This document shows, in pieces, positions 47,169 through 57,856 of a stretch of DNA of 64,000 nucleotides. A program made the translations under genes and the position numbers. The notes under the pieces were generated by a model. It was not told where the DNA came from, did not search any database, and saw only the letters and a list, made by a program, of their open reading frames with translations. Numbering within the stretch: position 1 is the stretch's first letter; the number at the start of each line of letters is the position of its first letter. Source of the stretch: Kordiimonas lipolytica (lineage in GTDB: Bacteria > Pseudomonadota > Alphaproteobacteria > Sphingomonadales > Kordiimonadaceae); assembly GCF_001550065.1 (NCBI RefSeq), contig NZ_LRUB01000017.1, forward strand, positions 399,786 to 463,785, in the 5' to 3' direction.

Positions 47169-48545
47169 ATGCAAAAACATTATTTTTCCGAAGGTCTGGT
47201 GGGCAAGGATTGGCTTTTTGATATCTGCCTGACCGTGGCGCCGGACGGCATGATCACCGCGCTTGAAAGCGGGGTGAAGGCCCCTGCGGGCACGCCTGTA
47301 CACGGCCCTGTGCTGCCGGCCATGCCCAACCTCCATAGCCACGCCTTCCAGCGCGCGTTCGCTGGCCTTGCCGAATTCCGTGAAGCCGGCGCGTCTGACT
47401 TCTGGAGCTGGCGCACCGCCATGTATCATTTCGCCCGCCACATGACGCCCGAGGCGGTCGAAGTGATCGCAAGCGCCTTGTATGTGGAGATGCTGAAGGC
47501 CGGCTATTCCGCGGTGGGCGAGTTCCACTATTTGCATAACGCGCACGAGGACCAGTCGCTTGTGATGTCCGAAGCGGTCCTGAAGGCGGCGGACAAAAGC
47601 GGTATTGCGCTCACACACCTGCCGGTTCTTTATCAGGCGTCCGACTTCGGGGGCGAGCCGCCGCTTTCCGGGCAGGCACCCTTTATCCACACCACTGATG
47701 ATTTCACGCGGCTCCTGAAGGTCCTGAAGCCGCGCTTTGATGGCCGCCACAGGCTGGGGCTGACGTTCCATAGCCTGCGTGCCGTGCCAGAGGAAAGCTT
47801 CGCGCCCGCGATTGACGCAATCGAGACGCTGGATATGAAAGCGCCTATCCACATCCATATCGCCGAACAGACCCGCGAAGTGAATGCCTGCATGGACTGG
47901 GCGGACAAGCGCCCGGTTGAGTGGCTGCTGGACACCCAGAATGTGGACGAGCGCTGGTGTCTGGTGCACGCAACCCACGTGGTGGAAGCCGAGTGGCGCG
48001 GCATGGCCGAACGTGGCTGTGTTGTGGGCCTGTGCCCCACAACGGAAGCCAATCTGGGTGACGGCATTTTCCCGGCGCATGAATTCATCAAAGCGGGCGG
48101 TCGCTTCGGCGTCGGGTCCGACAGCCACATCAGCATTGATGCCCGTGAAGAACTTCGCCTGTTGGAATACGGCCAGCGGCTGGCGCGGCAGGCCCGCACG
48201 GTCCTGACGGGCGCGGAGGGCGGCCATACGGGCGAGCATTTGTGGCGGCAGGCGGCAAAGGGCGGCGCGCAGGCGTTGGCGCAGCCGATTGGCGAGATTG
48301 CTGTGGGCAAGCGCGCAGACCTGATCGTCCTTGATCGGTCCGCCCCCATGTTCGCGGGCGCGGCCTACAGCCAGATTGTGGATGCTTTAGTGTTCAGCGG
48401 CCAGTCGAACCCCATCACGGATGTGATGGTGGCGGGCGACTGGATTATCCAGGATGGCAAGCACCCGCAAGAAGACGAGATCTTTGGCCGCTACAATGAG
48501 ACCGTGGGCCGCATCGCCCGCCTGATGGAAGAGGAAGGCGCATGA
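47169..48545 (+). CDS. hutF: Formimidoylglutamate deiminase
   Basis: The product is 458 residues. Amidohydrolase motifs 'NLHSHAFQRAFAG', 'HIHIAEQ', 'HATHV' and 'GSDSHIS' match HutF. It converts N-formimino-L-glutamate to N-formyl-L-glutamate plus ammonia, defining the five-step (HutF-HutG) route. ATG 47169 follows GGAGAGG; the TTG at 47157 is too close to the operator. It overlaps hutC by four bases (ATGA). Confidence 0.95.
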   Translation: MQKHYFSEGLVGKDWLFDICLTVAPDGMITALESGVKAPAGTPVHGPVLPAMPNLHSHAFQRAFAGLAEFREAGASDFWSWRTAMYHFARHMTPEAVEVIASALYVEMLKAGYSAVGEFHYLHNAHEDQSLVMSEAVLKAADKSGIALTHLPVLYQASDFGGEPPLSGQAPFIHTTDDFTRLLKVLKPRFDGRHRLGLTFHSLRAVPEESFAPAIDAIETLDMKAPIHIHIAEQTREVNACMDWADKRPVEWLLDTQNVDERWCLVHATHVVEAEWRGMAERGCVVGLCPTTEANLGDGIFPAHEFIKAGGRFGVGSDSHISIDAREELRLLEYGQRLARQARTVLTGAEGGHTGEHLWRQAAKGGAQALAQPIGEIAVGKRADLIVLDRSAPMFAGAAYSQIVDALVFSGQSNPITDVMVAGDWIIQDGKHPQEDEIFGRYNETVGRIARLMEEEGA

Positions 48546-49267
48546 TCCCGGTCCCTCGTTACGAGCAGGTCAAGCGCCATATCATGGATGCCATCGAGGC
48601 AGGTGATTATGATGCGGGCGACAAGCTGCCGAGTGAAAATGAGCTGGTGCGCGAACTGAGCGTATCGCGCATGACGGTCAATCGCGCGCTTCGGGAACTG
48701 ACGGAAGAGGGCCATATCGTTCGCCGCGCGGGCATGGGCAGCTTTGTCGCTGACCGCCGCATGCGCGGCCATGCCGCCGATATCCTATCGATCCGCGGCG
48801 AACTGGAAGCCCGCGGTGAGGAATGGTCAGCCACTGTTCTGTTCCAGGAAGAAATCGCGCTGACAAAGGATGTGGCCGTCGAGATGGGCCGAGCCGCGGG
48901 CGACAAGGTTTTCTACCTGCTGATTGTCCACAAGGGCGACGACATGCCGATTGAGCTTGAAGAGCGCTGGGTAAACCCCGAGATCGCGCCCGAGCTTCTG
49001 GCACAGGATTTTACGGCTTCTACGCCAACGGATTATCTGCTCGCGGTGGCACCGCTTCTGCGGGCAGAGCATGTGGTGCGGGCGGTTGCACCCACAAACA
49101 AAGAACAAAGGCTGCTTGAGATTGAGGCAGGCATTCCCTGCCTTGAAATCAGCCGCCGAACATGGACCGGGGAGCGGGTCGCGAGCTATGCGCGGCTACT
49201 TTACCCCGGTGACCGCTATGAACTGACGGCGCGATTCTCCCCCGTGGGTGCGCCGGCAACCCAATAA
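48542..49267 (+). CDS. hutC: Histidine utilisation repressor, GntR/HutC family
   Basis: The product is 241 residues. It has an N-terminal GntR winged helix ('[60 protein letters not shown]') and a C-terminal UTRA effector domain (about 95-235). Urocanate is the known inducer of HutC proteins. It is translationally coupled to hutF, so it is autoregulated, and it should act on the palindrome at 47141. Confidence 0.95.
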   Translation: MIPVPRYEQVKRHIMDAIEAGDYDAGDKLPSENELVRELSVSRMTVNRALRELTEEGHIVRRAGMGSFVADRRMRGHAADILSIRGELEARGEEWSATVLFQEEIALTKDVAVEMGRAAGDKVFYLLIVHKGDDMPIELEERWVNPEIAPELLAQDFTASTPTDYLLAVAPLLRAEHVVRAVAPTNKEQRLLEIEAGIPCLEISRRTWTGERVASYARLLYPGDRYELTARFSPVGAPATQ

Positions 49268-49304
49268 CAACGAAGAATATCCGTTCAAAAGAAGGGACAA
49301 GAAT

Positions 49305-50963
49305 ATGAAAAACCGCCCTGATATCCATGCGCCGCACGGCGCGGAGCTGACATGTAAAAGCTGGGCTACTGAAGCGCCCATGCGCATGCTGATGAACAAC
49401 CTGGACCCAATGGTGGCCGAAAACCCAGAAGAACTTGTGGTTTATGGCGGCATCGGCAAGGCTGCGCGTAACTGGGAATGCTATGAGGCCATCATCGCCA
49501 CCCTGCGCGGCATGGAAGAAGATGAAACGCTTCTGGTGCAATCGGGCAAGCCGGTGGGCGTGTTCAAAACCCACACAGATGCACCGCGCGTCTTGATCGC
49601 CAACTCCAACCTGGTGCCACACTGGGCGACGTGGGAGCACTTTAACGAGCTCGATAAAAAAGGCCTGATGATGTACGGCCAGATGACGGCGGGATCGTGG
49701 ATCTACATCGGCAGCCAGGGCATCGTTCAGGGCACCTACGAGACGTTCGTTGAGATGGGCCGCCAGCACTTTGGCGGCAGCCTGAAGGGCAAATGGATAC
49801 TTACGGCGGGCCTTGGCGGCATGGGCGGCGCGCAGCCGCTTGCAGCCACCATGGCGGGCGCAAGCTGCATGGCTATCGAATGCCAGGAAAGCCGTATCGA
49901 CTACCGCCTGAAGACTGGCTATCTGGACACCCGCGCCGACACGGTCGAGGAAGCGCTGGCGATCATTGAAAAATCCCACGCGGAAGGCAAAGCCATCTCT
50001 GTTGGTGTGCTTGGGAACGCCGCTGAAATCCTGCCAGAGATGGTGAAAAAGGGCATTCGCCCGGATGCGCTGACGGACCAGACATCGGCGCACGACCCCG
50101 TGAACGGCTACCTGCCGATTGGCTGGACGGTTGAGGAATGGTTCACCAAGCGTGAGACCGACCCTGCGGCTGTGGCCGCTGCGTCGAAGCCGTCGATGGC
50201 GATCCATGTGAAGGCGATGCTTGAGTATCACGCGATGGGCGTGCCCACCGTGGATTACGGCAACAACATCCGCCAGGTGGCGTTCGACGAAGGCGTGAAA
50301 AACGCATTCGATTTCCCGGGCTTCGTGCCGGCTTATATCCGTCCGCTTTTCTGTCAGGGCATTGGCCCGTTTCGCTGGGCCGCGCTTTCGGGTGACCCGG
50401 AAGATATCTACAAGACCGACCAGAAGGTGAAGGAACTGATCCCGGATAACCCGCACCTGCATAACTGGTTGGATATGGCGCGTGAGCGCATCCAGTTCCA
50501 GGGGCTGCCAGCACGCATTTGCTGGGTCGGCCTCGGTGACCGCCATCGTCTGGCCCTCGCGTTCAACGAGATGGTCAAGAATGGTGAGCTGAAGGCTCCT
50601 GTGGTGATCGGCCGCGACCATCTGGATAGTGGTTCTGTGGCGAGCCCTAACCGCGAAACTGAAGCCATGATGGACGGCTCTGACGCGGTAAGCGATTGGC
50701 CGCTTCTGAACGCGCTTCTGAATACGGCGTCGGGCGCTACGTGGGTCAGCCTCCACCACGGCGGCGGCGTGGGCATGGGCTTCAGCCAGCATTCGGGTGT
50801 CGTGATCCTATGTGACGGCACGGAGGCTGCCGCCAAGCGCGTTGGCCGTGTACTGTGGAATGACCCGGCGACGGGCGTGATGCGCCACGCGGATGCGGGC
50901 TATGACATTGCCAAAAATTGTGCACGCGAGAAGGGCCTGAACCTTCCGATGCTCGACAAGTAG
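49305..50963 (+). CDS. hutU: Urocanate hydratase
   Basis: The product is 552 residues, the usual size. '[37 protein letters not shown]', the NAD-binding '[18 protein letters not shown]' and '[18 protein letters not shown]' are family hallmarks. It hydrates urocanate to imidazolonepropionate with a tightly bound NAD+. ATG 49305 has AAGGGA upstream and gives the canonical N-terminus, while the open frame before it overlaps hutC. Confidence 0.97.
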   Translation: MKNRPDIHAPHGAELTCKSWATEAPMRMLMNNLDPMVAENPEELVVYGGIGKAARNWECYEAIIATLRGMEEDETLLVQSGKPVGVFKTHTDAPRVLIANSNLVPHWATWEHFNELDKKGLMMYGQMTAGSWIYIGSQGIVQGTYETFVEMGRQHFGGSLKGKWILTAGLGGMGGAQPLAATMAGASCMAIECQESRIDYRLKTGYLDTRADTVEEALAIIEKSHAEGKAISVGVLGNAAEILPEMVKKGIRPDALTDQTSAHDPVNGYLPIGWTVEEWFTKRETDPAAVAAASKPSMAIHVKAMLEYHAMGVPTVDYGNNIRQVAFDEGVKNAFDFPGFVPAYIRPLFCQGIGPFRWAALSGDPEDIYKTDQKVKELIPDNPHLHNWLDMARERIQFQGLPARICWVGLGDRHRLALAFNEMVKNGELKAPVVIGRDHLDSGSVASPNRETEAMMDGSDAVSDWPLLNALLNTASGATWVSLHHGGGVGMGFSQHSGVVILCDGTEAAAKRVGRVLWNDPATGVMRHADAGYDIAKNCAREKGLNLPMLDK

Positions 50964-50980
50964 AGAGTGGGGACACGAAC

Positions 50981-52534
50981 ATGACAGTGCATAAAATGAT
51001 CCGCAAGGCAGGCCATTTCAGCCTGCAGGACCTACGGCATATCTATGAGAAGCCAACAGAGCTGACGCTCGATAAGTCCGACCAGGCGCGCATTGATGCC
51101 GCCCGGCAAACGGTGACCGACCTGATCGACCGGGGCGACACCGCCTACGGCATCAACACCGGTTTTGGTCTGATGGCCAACACGCGCATCAAGGCATCGG
51201 ACGTTGAGAAGCTGCAGGAAAACCTGGTACTTTCCCACGCGACTGGCACGGGTGAGCCCTTGAAGGACGGTGTCGTGCGGCTTGTACTCGCGCTGAAGTC
51301 CACCTCTCTTGCGCAGGGCCATTCCGGTATCCGCGGTGAGGTGATCGATGCGCTCTTGAAGCTTCTCAGCCACGGTGTGTACCCTGTGATCCCAGCGAAG
51401 GGGTCTGTGGGCGCATCGGGTGACCTGGCGCCCTTGGCACACATGTCTGCGGTACTTCTGGGGTACGGTGACGTGCGCCATGAAGGCAAGGTGATGGACG
51501 CGAAAAAAGGCCTGGAGATGATCGGCCTCAAGCCGCTGAAGCTTGGTGCCAAAGAAGGCCTCGCGCTTTTGAACGGCACGCAGGTGTCGACCGCACTTGC
51601 ACTTTCGGGCCTGTTTGAGATCGAGAATGTCTTCGCTTCAGCTATGATCGCGGGCGCCATGAGCGTGGATGCCATGAAGGGCTCTGACGTGCCGTTCGAT
51701 CCGCGCATCCATGCGGTCAGGCGCCAGCAGGGCCAGATCGACACGGCGGCCATGTACCGCAGCCTGTTGGCTGGCAGCGATATCCGCACCAGCCATGAAG
51801 ACTGCGAGAAGGTGCAGGATCCATACAGCCTCCGCTGTCAGCCACAGGTGATGGGCGCGGCCCTTGGTGTGATGCGCCAGGCGGCGGACACGCTGTTGAC
51901 CGAAGCCAATGCCGTGACCGACAACCCGCTGATCTTCCCGGACGAGGGGGATATCCTCTCTGGCGGCAACTTCCACGCTGAACCGGTGGCCATGGCGGCC
52001 GACATGCTGGCGATTGCCGCATGTGAGATAGCAAGCATTTCCGAACGCCGCACGTCTCTTCTCGTGGACCCGAAAATGTCCGGCCTGCCGGCGTTCCTGG
52101 TGGAAGACGGCGGCCTGAATTCGGGCTTTATGATCGCGCAGGTAACAACGGCTGCGCTGGTGAGCGAGAACAAGACGCTGGCGCACCCCGCAAGCGTGGA
52201 CAGCATCCCCACATCGGCGGGGCAGGAAGACCATGTCTCGATGGCAACTTTCGCCGCTCGCCGCCTGCATGACATCGCTTTCAACGCCAGTGCGGTGATT
52301 GCTGTGGAGCTTTTGGGTGCGGCGCAGGGGATCGACTTCCACCGGCCACTCAAGTCCAGCGAGCCGCTTGAGGCGGTCTATGGGCTCATTCGTGAACGGG
52401 TAGATTTCTACAAGGAAGACCGTTACTTTGCCCCTGATATTGAGGCCGCGCGGGAATTGGTGGCCTCCGGTAGCCTGAATGGCTATGTGGAGACGCTCCT
52501 GCCGTCCGCAAGCTTTGGGAGCCAAGCGCTTTGA
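50981..52534 (+). CDS. hutH: Histidine ammonia-lyase
   Basis: The product is 517 residues. The Ala-Ser-Gly triplet that cyclises to the MIO cofactor is at 145-147 ([16 protein letters not shown]). Tyr56 and 'GINTGFG' form the active-site lid. It deaminates L-histidine to urocanate, the first step. ATG 50981 follows GAGAGTGGGGA, 17 bases after the hutU stop. The stop overlaps the hutG start. Confidence 0.97.
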   Translation: MTVHKMIRKAGHFSLQDLRHIYEKPTELTLDKSDQARIDAARQTVTDLIDRGDTAYGINTGFGLMANTRIKASDVEKLQENLVLSHATGTGEPLKDGVVRLVLALKSTSLAQGHSGIRGEVIDALLKLLSHGVYPVIPAKGSVGASGDLAPLAHMSAVLLGYGDVRHEGKVMDAKKGLEMIGLKPLKLGAKEGLALLNGTQVSTALALSGLFEIENVFASAMIAGAMSVDAMKGSDVPFDPRIHAVRRQQGQIDTAAMYRSLLAGSDIRTSHEDCEKVQDPYSLRCQPQVMGAALGVMRQAADTLLTEANAVTDNPLIFPDEGDILSGGNFHAEPVAMAADMLAIAACEIASISERRTSLLVDPKMSGLPAFLVEDGGLNSGFMIAQVTTAALVSENKTLAHPASVDSIPTSAGQEDHVSMATFAARRLHDIAFNASAVIAVELLGAAQGIDFHRPLKSSEPLEAVYGLIRERVDFYKEDRYFAPDIEAARELVASGSLNGYVETLLPSASFGSQAL

Positions 52535-53325
52535 CGCAAGTCTTTGACCTTAAGAGGGGGCATAGCCCCCTCATTATCTCCATGCCGCACAGCGGTGAGG
52601 AGCTCGGGCCGTACGCAAGCCGGATGACAGCCGACGCGCTCAAGATCGCGGATACGGATTGGCACCTGCCTGCGCTCTATGGCTTTCTGACCGGCATGGA
52701 CGCCACGGTCCTGCATGCGCATTATTCGCGCTATGTGATCGACCTCAACCGCGATCCATCGGGCAAAAGCCTGTATCCGGGCCAGAATGTCACCGAACTG
52801 TGCCCCACCACCACGTTTGATGAGCAGCCTGTCTATCTGCCTGGGGAAACCCCGCATGAGGCGGAACAGCGCGACCGTGTGGACCACTATTGGAAGCCGT
52901 ACCATAATGCGCTCGCTGCCGAAATTGAGCGGGTGCGCCATATCCACGGCTATGCGCTTTTGTGGGATGCGCATTCGATCCGCTCGGAAGTGCCGCGCTT
53001 CTTCGATGGCCGCCTGCCGGACTTCAACCTGGGCACTAATGACGGCCTGTCCTGCAGCCCGGATCTGGCTGAGGCCGTGTTCGCGGTGGCGCAGCAGGCT
53101 GAGGGCTATAGCGCCATATTGAACGGCCGTTTCAAGGGCGGTTTCATCACCCGCAAATACGGCCAGCCAGCGCACGGCGTGCATGCCATCCAGCTTGAAC
53201 TGTCGCAGATCACCTATATGGAAGAGGTCTTCCCTTACAGCTATTTGCCGGAGCGCGCCAGAAATGTGGCCCAGCCCATTCAGGCGATGCTTGAGGCCAT
53301 GCTGGACTGGAGGCCGCAGAGTTAG
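52531..53325 (+). CDS. hutG: N-formylglutamate deformylase
   Basis: The product is 264 residues from a TTG start overlapping the hutH stop (TTGA), indicating translational coupling. '[14 protein letters not shown]', '[12 protein letters not shown]', '[14 protein letters not shown]' and '[15 protein letters not shown]' are typical of HutG amidohydrolases. It releases formate and glutamate, ending the pathway. It is the last gene of the hut operon; no transporter gene is seen. Confidence 0.95.
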   Translation: MTQVFDLKRGHSPLIISMPHSGEELGPYASRMTADALKIADTDWHLPALYGFLTGMDATVLHAHYSRYVIDLNRDPSGKSLYPGQNVTELCPTTTFDEQPVYLPGETPHEAEQRDRVDHYWKPYHNALAAEIERVRHIHGYALLWDAHSIRSEVPRFFDGRLPDFNLGTNDGLSCSPDLAEAVFAVAQQAEGYSAILNGRFKGGFITRKYGQPAHGVHAIQLELSQITYMEEVFPYSYLPERARNVAQPIQAMLEAMLDWRPQS

Positions 53326-53328
53326 GGA

Positions 53329-53784
53329 CTAAAGCCAGCGGCGCACTTTCTTTTTAAAGGTGCGATAGTCTTCACCAAATAATTCCTCGAGCCGTCGCTC
53401 TTCGGGCAGGATGAACCTGATGGTGATGATGCTGATGAAGAGCACAAAAGGCGCCACAGGCCAATAGCCACCCGTCAGCGGCCACAAGCCGACAAGGGCA
53501 AGCACCATACCCAGATACATAGGGTTGCGGCTGAAGCGGTAGGCGCCTTCTGTGATCAGCTTGTGGGCATCCTCCCCCGGATAGAAGCTGGTGCCTGCAG
53601 CCACAAAGCGGTTCTTTTCCCGCAGGGCCAACCAGATGCCAAAGGCTGTCAGGGTTAGTGGCCAGAAGCGCACGCCTATGCTGCCGGTCTCCATGTATCC
53701 GATGCCTAACATCAGTATAGCTGTCAGCAGAAACAGATGGGGCGGCAGAATGCGTGGCACATTGGATTTCTCTGACAGTTTCAT
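53329..53784 (-). CDS. Isoprenylcysteine/phospholipid methyltransferase-family membrane protein
   Basis: The product is 151 residues with about four membrane helices. The C-terminal half has 'AYRFSRNPMYLGMVLALVG', then 'EERRLEELFGEDYRTFKKKVRRWL', the conserved S-adenosylmethionine-binding pattern of the ICMT/PEMT-like family. Bacterial members methylate unidentified, probably lipid-linked, substrates. It is convergent with hutG with almost no gap. Confidence 0.85.
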   Translation of the reverse strand: MKLSEKSNVPRILPPHLFLLTAILMLGIGYMETGSIGVRFWPLTLTAFGIWLALREKNRFVAAGTSFYPGEDAHKLITEGAYRFSRNPMYLGMVLALVGLWPLTGGYWPVAPFVLFISIITIRFILPEERRLEELFGEDYRTFKKKVRRWL

Positions 53785-53819
53785 TTAACTCCCCCGGGGT
53801 TTTGTACATTGATTGCGCG

Positions 53820-54233
53820 CTATTTCGCGAAAAGCTGGGATGGGTCCTTGAAGGCCTTCAACTCGATGGCGTTTCCGGCGGGGTCGAGGAAGAACATGGT
53901 GGCCTGCTCGCCTACTTCGCCTTCGAACCGGATGCCGGGTTCGATTACGAACTCAATCTCCGCTGCAGCAAGCTTGGCCGCCAGAGCGTGCCAGTTATCC
54001 CAGTCCAGCACCGCGCCATAATGGAAGCTGGGCACCTGCTTACCGTCCACATCATTGGTGTCTGCCTGCCCAAGAGGCGTGCCCAGATGAACCACGAACT
54101 GGTGGCCGAAGAAGTTGAAATCGATCCATTTGTCGCTGGAGCGGCCTTCCGGGCAGCCCATCAAATCGCCATAGAAAGCGCGGGCTGCGGCAAGGTCGTC
54201 AACCGGGACGGCAAGGTGAAATGGCGGAATCAT
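53820..54233 (-). CDS. VOC-family protein (glyoxalase-like)
   Basis: The product is 137 residues. ATG 54233 follows AGGGAG; a longer frame without a ribosome site is rejected. One VOC domain is present: '[23 protein letters not shown]', 'GHQFVVHLG', '[15 protein letters not shown]', '[15 protein letters not shown]'. His and Glu metal ligands are in place. Unlike the VOC protein at 12855 it has no signal peptide. The substrate is unknown; dioxygenase- or lyase-like activity is possible. Confidence 0.85.
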   Translation of the reverse strand: MIPPFHLAVPVDDLAAARAFYGDLMGCPEGRSSDKWIDFNFFGHQFVVHLGTPLGQADTNDVDGKQVPSFHYGAVLDWDNWHALAAKLAAAEIEFVIEPGIRFEGEVGEQATMFFLDPAGNAIELKAFKDPSQLFAK

Positions 54234-54311
54234 TAAAATGCTCCCTATAGCGTGACTTGTACCATAAGTTGTGAGACTATCAGCTGTCTCTGGGGGAAGA
54301 GAATAGCAGCA

Positions 54312-54878
54312 ATGATCCGAAGTCAACAGAGCGTGGAGCTTGAAAATCGCTGGCGGCTATGGCCGAAGGCGGATGGTGCGCGTGTGCCACACAGGAACGA
54401 GTTCAAACCTTATGAATTGCCGGCGCTTGTGCCGAACCTTGCCGTGGTCAGGCTGAAGGGGGAACGATGTGTCGTTTTGATGGCGGGCACCAACATCACA
54501 GAGCGAATCGCGGCCGAAATCACAGGCCTGGATTACATGGCCTTCATTGCCCCAGCGCAACGGGGCCAGGTGCTGGATGTGTTGAGAAAGGTTTGTGGCC
54601 AACCGGCTGGTTGCTGCATGCACCTGGATAGCGATTATTCGCGCGGGTATACGCTCAAGCTGGAAATCACGCTTTTGCCGGTGGCGGGAGACGGCGGTAC
54701 AGGGGATTGCATCTTGGCGCTTTCGGTGTCGCGTCCCGGAGCTTTGGAAACACCAGCCCCCCATTTCCTGGGCGACCCGATCACAGCCGACTGGCAAGAG
54801 CCGGGAGAATGGATCGACCTGGGCTACGGCCTGCCGGCAGAAGCCGGCAAGCTGGGTGAGTTCAAGGTTACCATCTAG
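54312..54878 (+). CDS. PAS-domain protein of the alphaproteobacterial PAS_5 type
   Basis: The product is 188 residues. The opening '[35 protein letters not shown]' follows the pattern of small single-PAS proteins common in Alphaproteobacteria. The rest ('[17 protein letters not shown]', '[24 protein letters not shown]') completes a PAS-like fold. No output domain is present. ATG 54312 is supported by a GGGGGAAG site upstream. The ligand and role are unknown. Confidence 0.75.
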   Translation: MIRSQQSVELENRWRLWPKADGARVPHRNEFKPYELPALVPNLAVVRLKGERCVVLMAGTNITERIAAEITGLDYMAFIAPAQRGQVLDVLRKVCGQPAGCCMHLDSDYSRGYTLKLEITLLPVAGDGGTGDCILALSVSRPGALETPAPHFLGDPITADWQEPGEWIDLGYGLPAEAGKLGEFKVTI

Positions 54879-54881
54879 GGG

Positions 54882-56213
54882 TTATTTCCCAAGGAGATCC
54901 AGTGCGATTACTGTCATAGCCTCCACGCCTGCCTTGATAGATGGTTCAGGCGCAATCTTGAACAGCGGCGAATGGTGCCCGGCAACAGCTGGGCCGCCAT
55001 TCTTTTCCGCGTCAAAGGCTTCCTGCGGTGTGCCGCCCACGATGAAATAGAAGCCCGGAACGGCTGGGTCTACCTGGCTAAAATAGGCGAAGTCTTCTGC
55101 GCCCATATTCTTCTGCTCGTAATAGGCCACCTGGTCTTCGGGGAAATGGCCCCGCAGCACATCATCTAGGCGGGCTGTCAGCGCCTTGTCGTTCACCGTT
55201 GTTGGTGTGCTTTCAATCGAAAGTTCAACTGTTGGCAGCTTGTCTTCCGGCAGGCCTGCCACACGGCCTGTGTTTTCCGCGATGCGCTTGATGCCCTGCA
55301 AAAGCTTGTGCCGGACTTCCTCGTCGTTCGAGCGCACGGTCAGCGTCAGCTCTGCCTTGTCGGAGATGATGTTGTTCTTGGTGCCCGCGTGGAAGGTGCC
55401 TACGGTAACAACGCCCGGCGAGAGGGGTGAAATTTCACGTGCCACCAGTGTCTGCAGCGCATTCACGATCTGGGCGCCGATCACGATCGGGTCCTTACCC
55501 AGATGCGGGGAAGCGCCGTGTGTGCCCACGCCGTGCACCGTGATATGCACGCTATCCGATGAGCTGTACATAATGCCGGGCCGGTAGACGATCGTGCCGG
55601 CTGGGGCTTGTGCTGCCACATGCAGCGCCACGGCATAATCAGGCCGCGGGAATTTTTCATAAAGGCCGTCTTCGATCATGGCCTTGGCGCCGCTGATGAT
55701 CTCCTCTGCCGGTTGCCCGACCAGAAGAACGGTGCCCTGCCATTTGTCTTTCATCGCCACCAGTTGGCGGGCTGTGCCCACAAGCCCGGTCATATGCATG
55801 TCGTGACCGCAGGCGTGCATCACAGGCATTTCAACCCCGGCCATATTCACCTGCCGTTTGGTGGATGCATACGGCAGGCCCGATTTTTCCTCAACCGGCA
55901 GGCCGTCCATGTCGGCGCGGATCAGAAGTGTTGGCCCTTCGCCGTTCTTCATCATGGCCACCAGGCCGGTTTTGCCAACGCCGGTGGTGACATCGAACCC
56001 GAGCGCGCTCAGCTCTTTCGAAAGCCGTTCTGCGGTCGCGCTTTCGCGGAAGGAAAGGTCAGGGTTCTTGTGCAGATAAACAAACAGGTCCTCAAGATAG
56101 TCATAGTCTTTGGCAATGGTGTCCTTGAGGCTGTGATTGTCGGCGGTGGCCGTCAGGCTTGTGCAGGCCATCAGGCCAATAATGGTTGCGGTTTTGAAAA
56201 TTGATTTTTTCAT
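54882..56213 (-). CDS. Exported M20-family amidohydrolase/aminoacylase
   Basis: The product is 443 residues. A signal peptide (about 1-24, 'ATIIGLMACTSLTATA') includes an internal Cys but no proper lipobox. M20D motifs follow: 'HKNPDLSFRESATAE', 'IRADMDGLPVEE', 'HACGHDMHMT' with the metal-binding Cys/His, 'GQPAEEIISGAKAM' and 'GAEDFAYFSQ'. It should hydrolyse N-acyl amino acids or similar amides in the periplasm. ATG 56213 has GAGGGAC upstream. Confidence 0.92.
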   Translation of the reverse strand: MKKSIFKTATIIGLMACTSLTATADNHSLKDTIAKDYDYLEDLFVYLHKNPDLSFRESATAERLSKELSALGFDVTTGVGKTGLVAMMKNGEGPTLLIRADMDGLPVEEKSGLPYASTKRQVNMAGVEMPVMHACGHDMHMTGLVGTARQLVAMKDKWQGTVLLVGQPAEEIISGAKAMIEDGLYEKFPRPDYAVALHVAAQAPAGTIVYRPGIMYSSSDSVHITVHGVGTHGASPHLGKDPIVIGAQIVNALQTLVAREISPLSPGVVTVGTFHAGTKNNIISDKAELTLTVRSNDEEVRHKLLQGIKRIAENTGRVAGLPEDKLPTVELSIESTPTTVNDKALTARLDDVLRGHFPEDQVAYYEQKNMGAEDFAYFSQVDPAVPGFYFIVGGTPQEAFDAEKNGGPAVAGHHSPLFKIAPEPSIKAGVEAMTVIALDLLGK

Positions 56214-56407
56214 CTTGTCCCTCAAATCCCGTTGGTAGGCGCTGCCGGAACGCGGCGGCGGGGCTCCGCCATGCTTTCTTTTGTTCCGGTTTCAGTCGTA
56301 AGTTGTTGCTACGAATATAGGGGGATTCGAAAGGGGGTCGAATTTTTTTTATGTCTGGTTTGATTGTGTCGTTGACTCAGGGGGCGCACTTGGCTATCCA
56401 CGGCGGC

Positions 56408-56497
56408 GGAGAGGTGGCCGAGTGGCTTAAGGCGCTCGCCTGCTAAGCGAGTTGGGGCTAACGCCCCTCGCGGGTTCGAATCCCGTCCTCTCCGCCA
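56408..56497 (+). tRNA. tRNA-Ser (GCU anticodon)
   Basis: The acceptor GGAGAGG (56408-56414) pairs with CCTCTCC (56487-56493). The anticodon loop CTGCTAA in the stem CTCGC/GCGAG gives GCT. A long variable arm (GTTGGGGCTAACGCCCCTC) marks a class II tRNA. The T arm is GCGGGTTCGAATCCCGT. A CCA end is encoded at 56495-56497. Confidence 0.97.
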
Positions 56498-57141
56498 TTG
56501 CGACCAGTAGGTTGTGCTTGTTGCTAAGTAATTGAAATATAACAATTATTTAGCGATTGGGAGGTTGATTGGTTTCAGCCGACTTATTTCCAGCGCGACC
56601 AGTTCAGTCGCGAAATCTGATTCCATAGCAAGGAATCGGGGGTTCTTGAGGTCACTCCGTTGATCGGTGAGAACAAATGGTTGCTCAGTTGCTGACATAA
56701 GCAAGTCTTTAACCTTTCTTGCGAACGTCGGACACAGACCCGTAGAGGCCCTTAGGGCACTACCAAGGTCGGTGATGAGTGATTAGTCTATTCTAGACAA
56801 GTAGTGAGCAATAACTGCTCAATGAAAGTCTCTTGTAGGCGCCAACTCTTGGCTGTTTGGGGATAAATTCCCCGCGCAGAGCGAAGAGGATAGTTGGATC
56901 GGATACCCACACGGTATCTGCGAAGGCTGGCGCGCATCTACAAGATGACAACCCTCCCTTCATGATTCAGCGTTTGTCAGAACCTCAGCAGGCAAAGCCT
57001 AGCAAAAGATCTGACATGTCCTCTTCGCGTCTGCGTTTTCCAGAGCAAGGAAATGAGCATGACGAAAGCTTCTTTGATAATTGCTCAACCGGGCATGCCC
57101 GGTAGCGAACCTGTTGTTCAGCCAACAGTAACCTGGGGACA
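56498..57141. other. Non-coding region between tRNA-Ser and the group II intron
   Basis: There are 644 bases with no convincing gene. The first 80 bases are AT-rich. A perfect palindrome ACCGGGCATGCCCGGT lies at 57088-57103. Short open frames here lack ribosome sites and resemble no known protein. Much of it may be structured RNA or remnant DNA that belonged to the intron's host site. Confidence 0.5.
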
Positions 57142-57856
57142 GTGCGTAGCTGGTAACGGCTGCGTGCCAAGCGTCCCGACAATGTATCCCCGAAAGGCAT
57201 GTCGTCCCGCAAGGGTTCGGCATGGATTCTGCCAGCAGCAAGGCGGATGAGGAGCTAGGTTGGATGGTATGATAAACGCAAGTGAACTGTCGATAAACGT
57301 CGTGAAGGACCAAAGGCTCAAGCTGCTAGATAGGGCCTTAACCAAAAGGTGTGTGGCCGGTCCGTCCACTTGGCGGTTGGGCGGCGCTGACATTCAGGCC
57401 ACCGGCGAACAGACAGTATCTAACCCATCCGTGTTATCAAAGGGGAACTGGGTAAACCCGTATCTGTGCCCCGAAGTTCGAATCCTGTGCTCTCCCAAGG
57501 AGGGCGGATATTCGAACGGGCAGGAACTTTGCCACCTCTCCAAGAGAGGGAAGTTCTGGGGCAGGCAAACCGTAAGGAATGCTGATGCAGGTGCGGGCAG
57601 AAGAGGATGCAAAAAGCGAAGGCCGTTCTGTAATGGGGCGGATAGGGGTTTAAACGTTATCCCACCCGAAAGGGGAGCAGACTTGCATCTGGTGTCTCAT
57701 GGTGAGACGAACCAAGGAAACACTTCTAAAACGGAGGGAGGCGATTACCGGCTCCCTTCGGGGAACCCAGTAACCGCCTCCAAAGACAAGCAAATGCTCG
57801 ATCTTCTTGCATCTTTGAATGTAAGAAGCGCGCTTTGCGAAATCAAGGAGGTAAGC

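Noticed and set aside
49149..50792. 547-codon minus-strand frame opposite hutU
   Set aside because: Antisense to hutU, no start signal, His/Arg/Ala-rich shadow composition.
56309..56545. Minus-strand frame across the tRNA-Ser
   Set aside because: It is antisense to a tRNA and its product reads as tRNA complement.
56857..57105. 82-codon open frame in the region before the intron
   Set aside because: No ribosome site, no recognisable sequence, within probable structured or remnant DNA.
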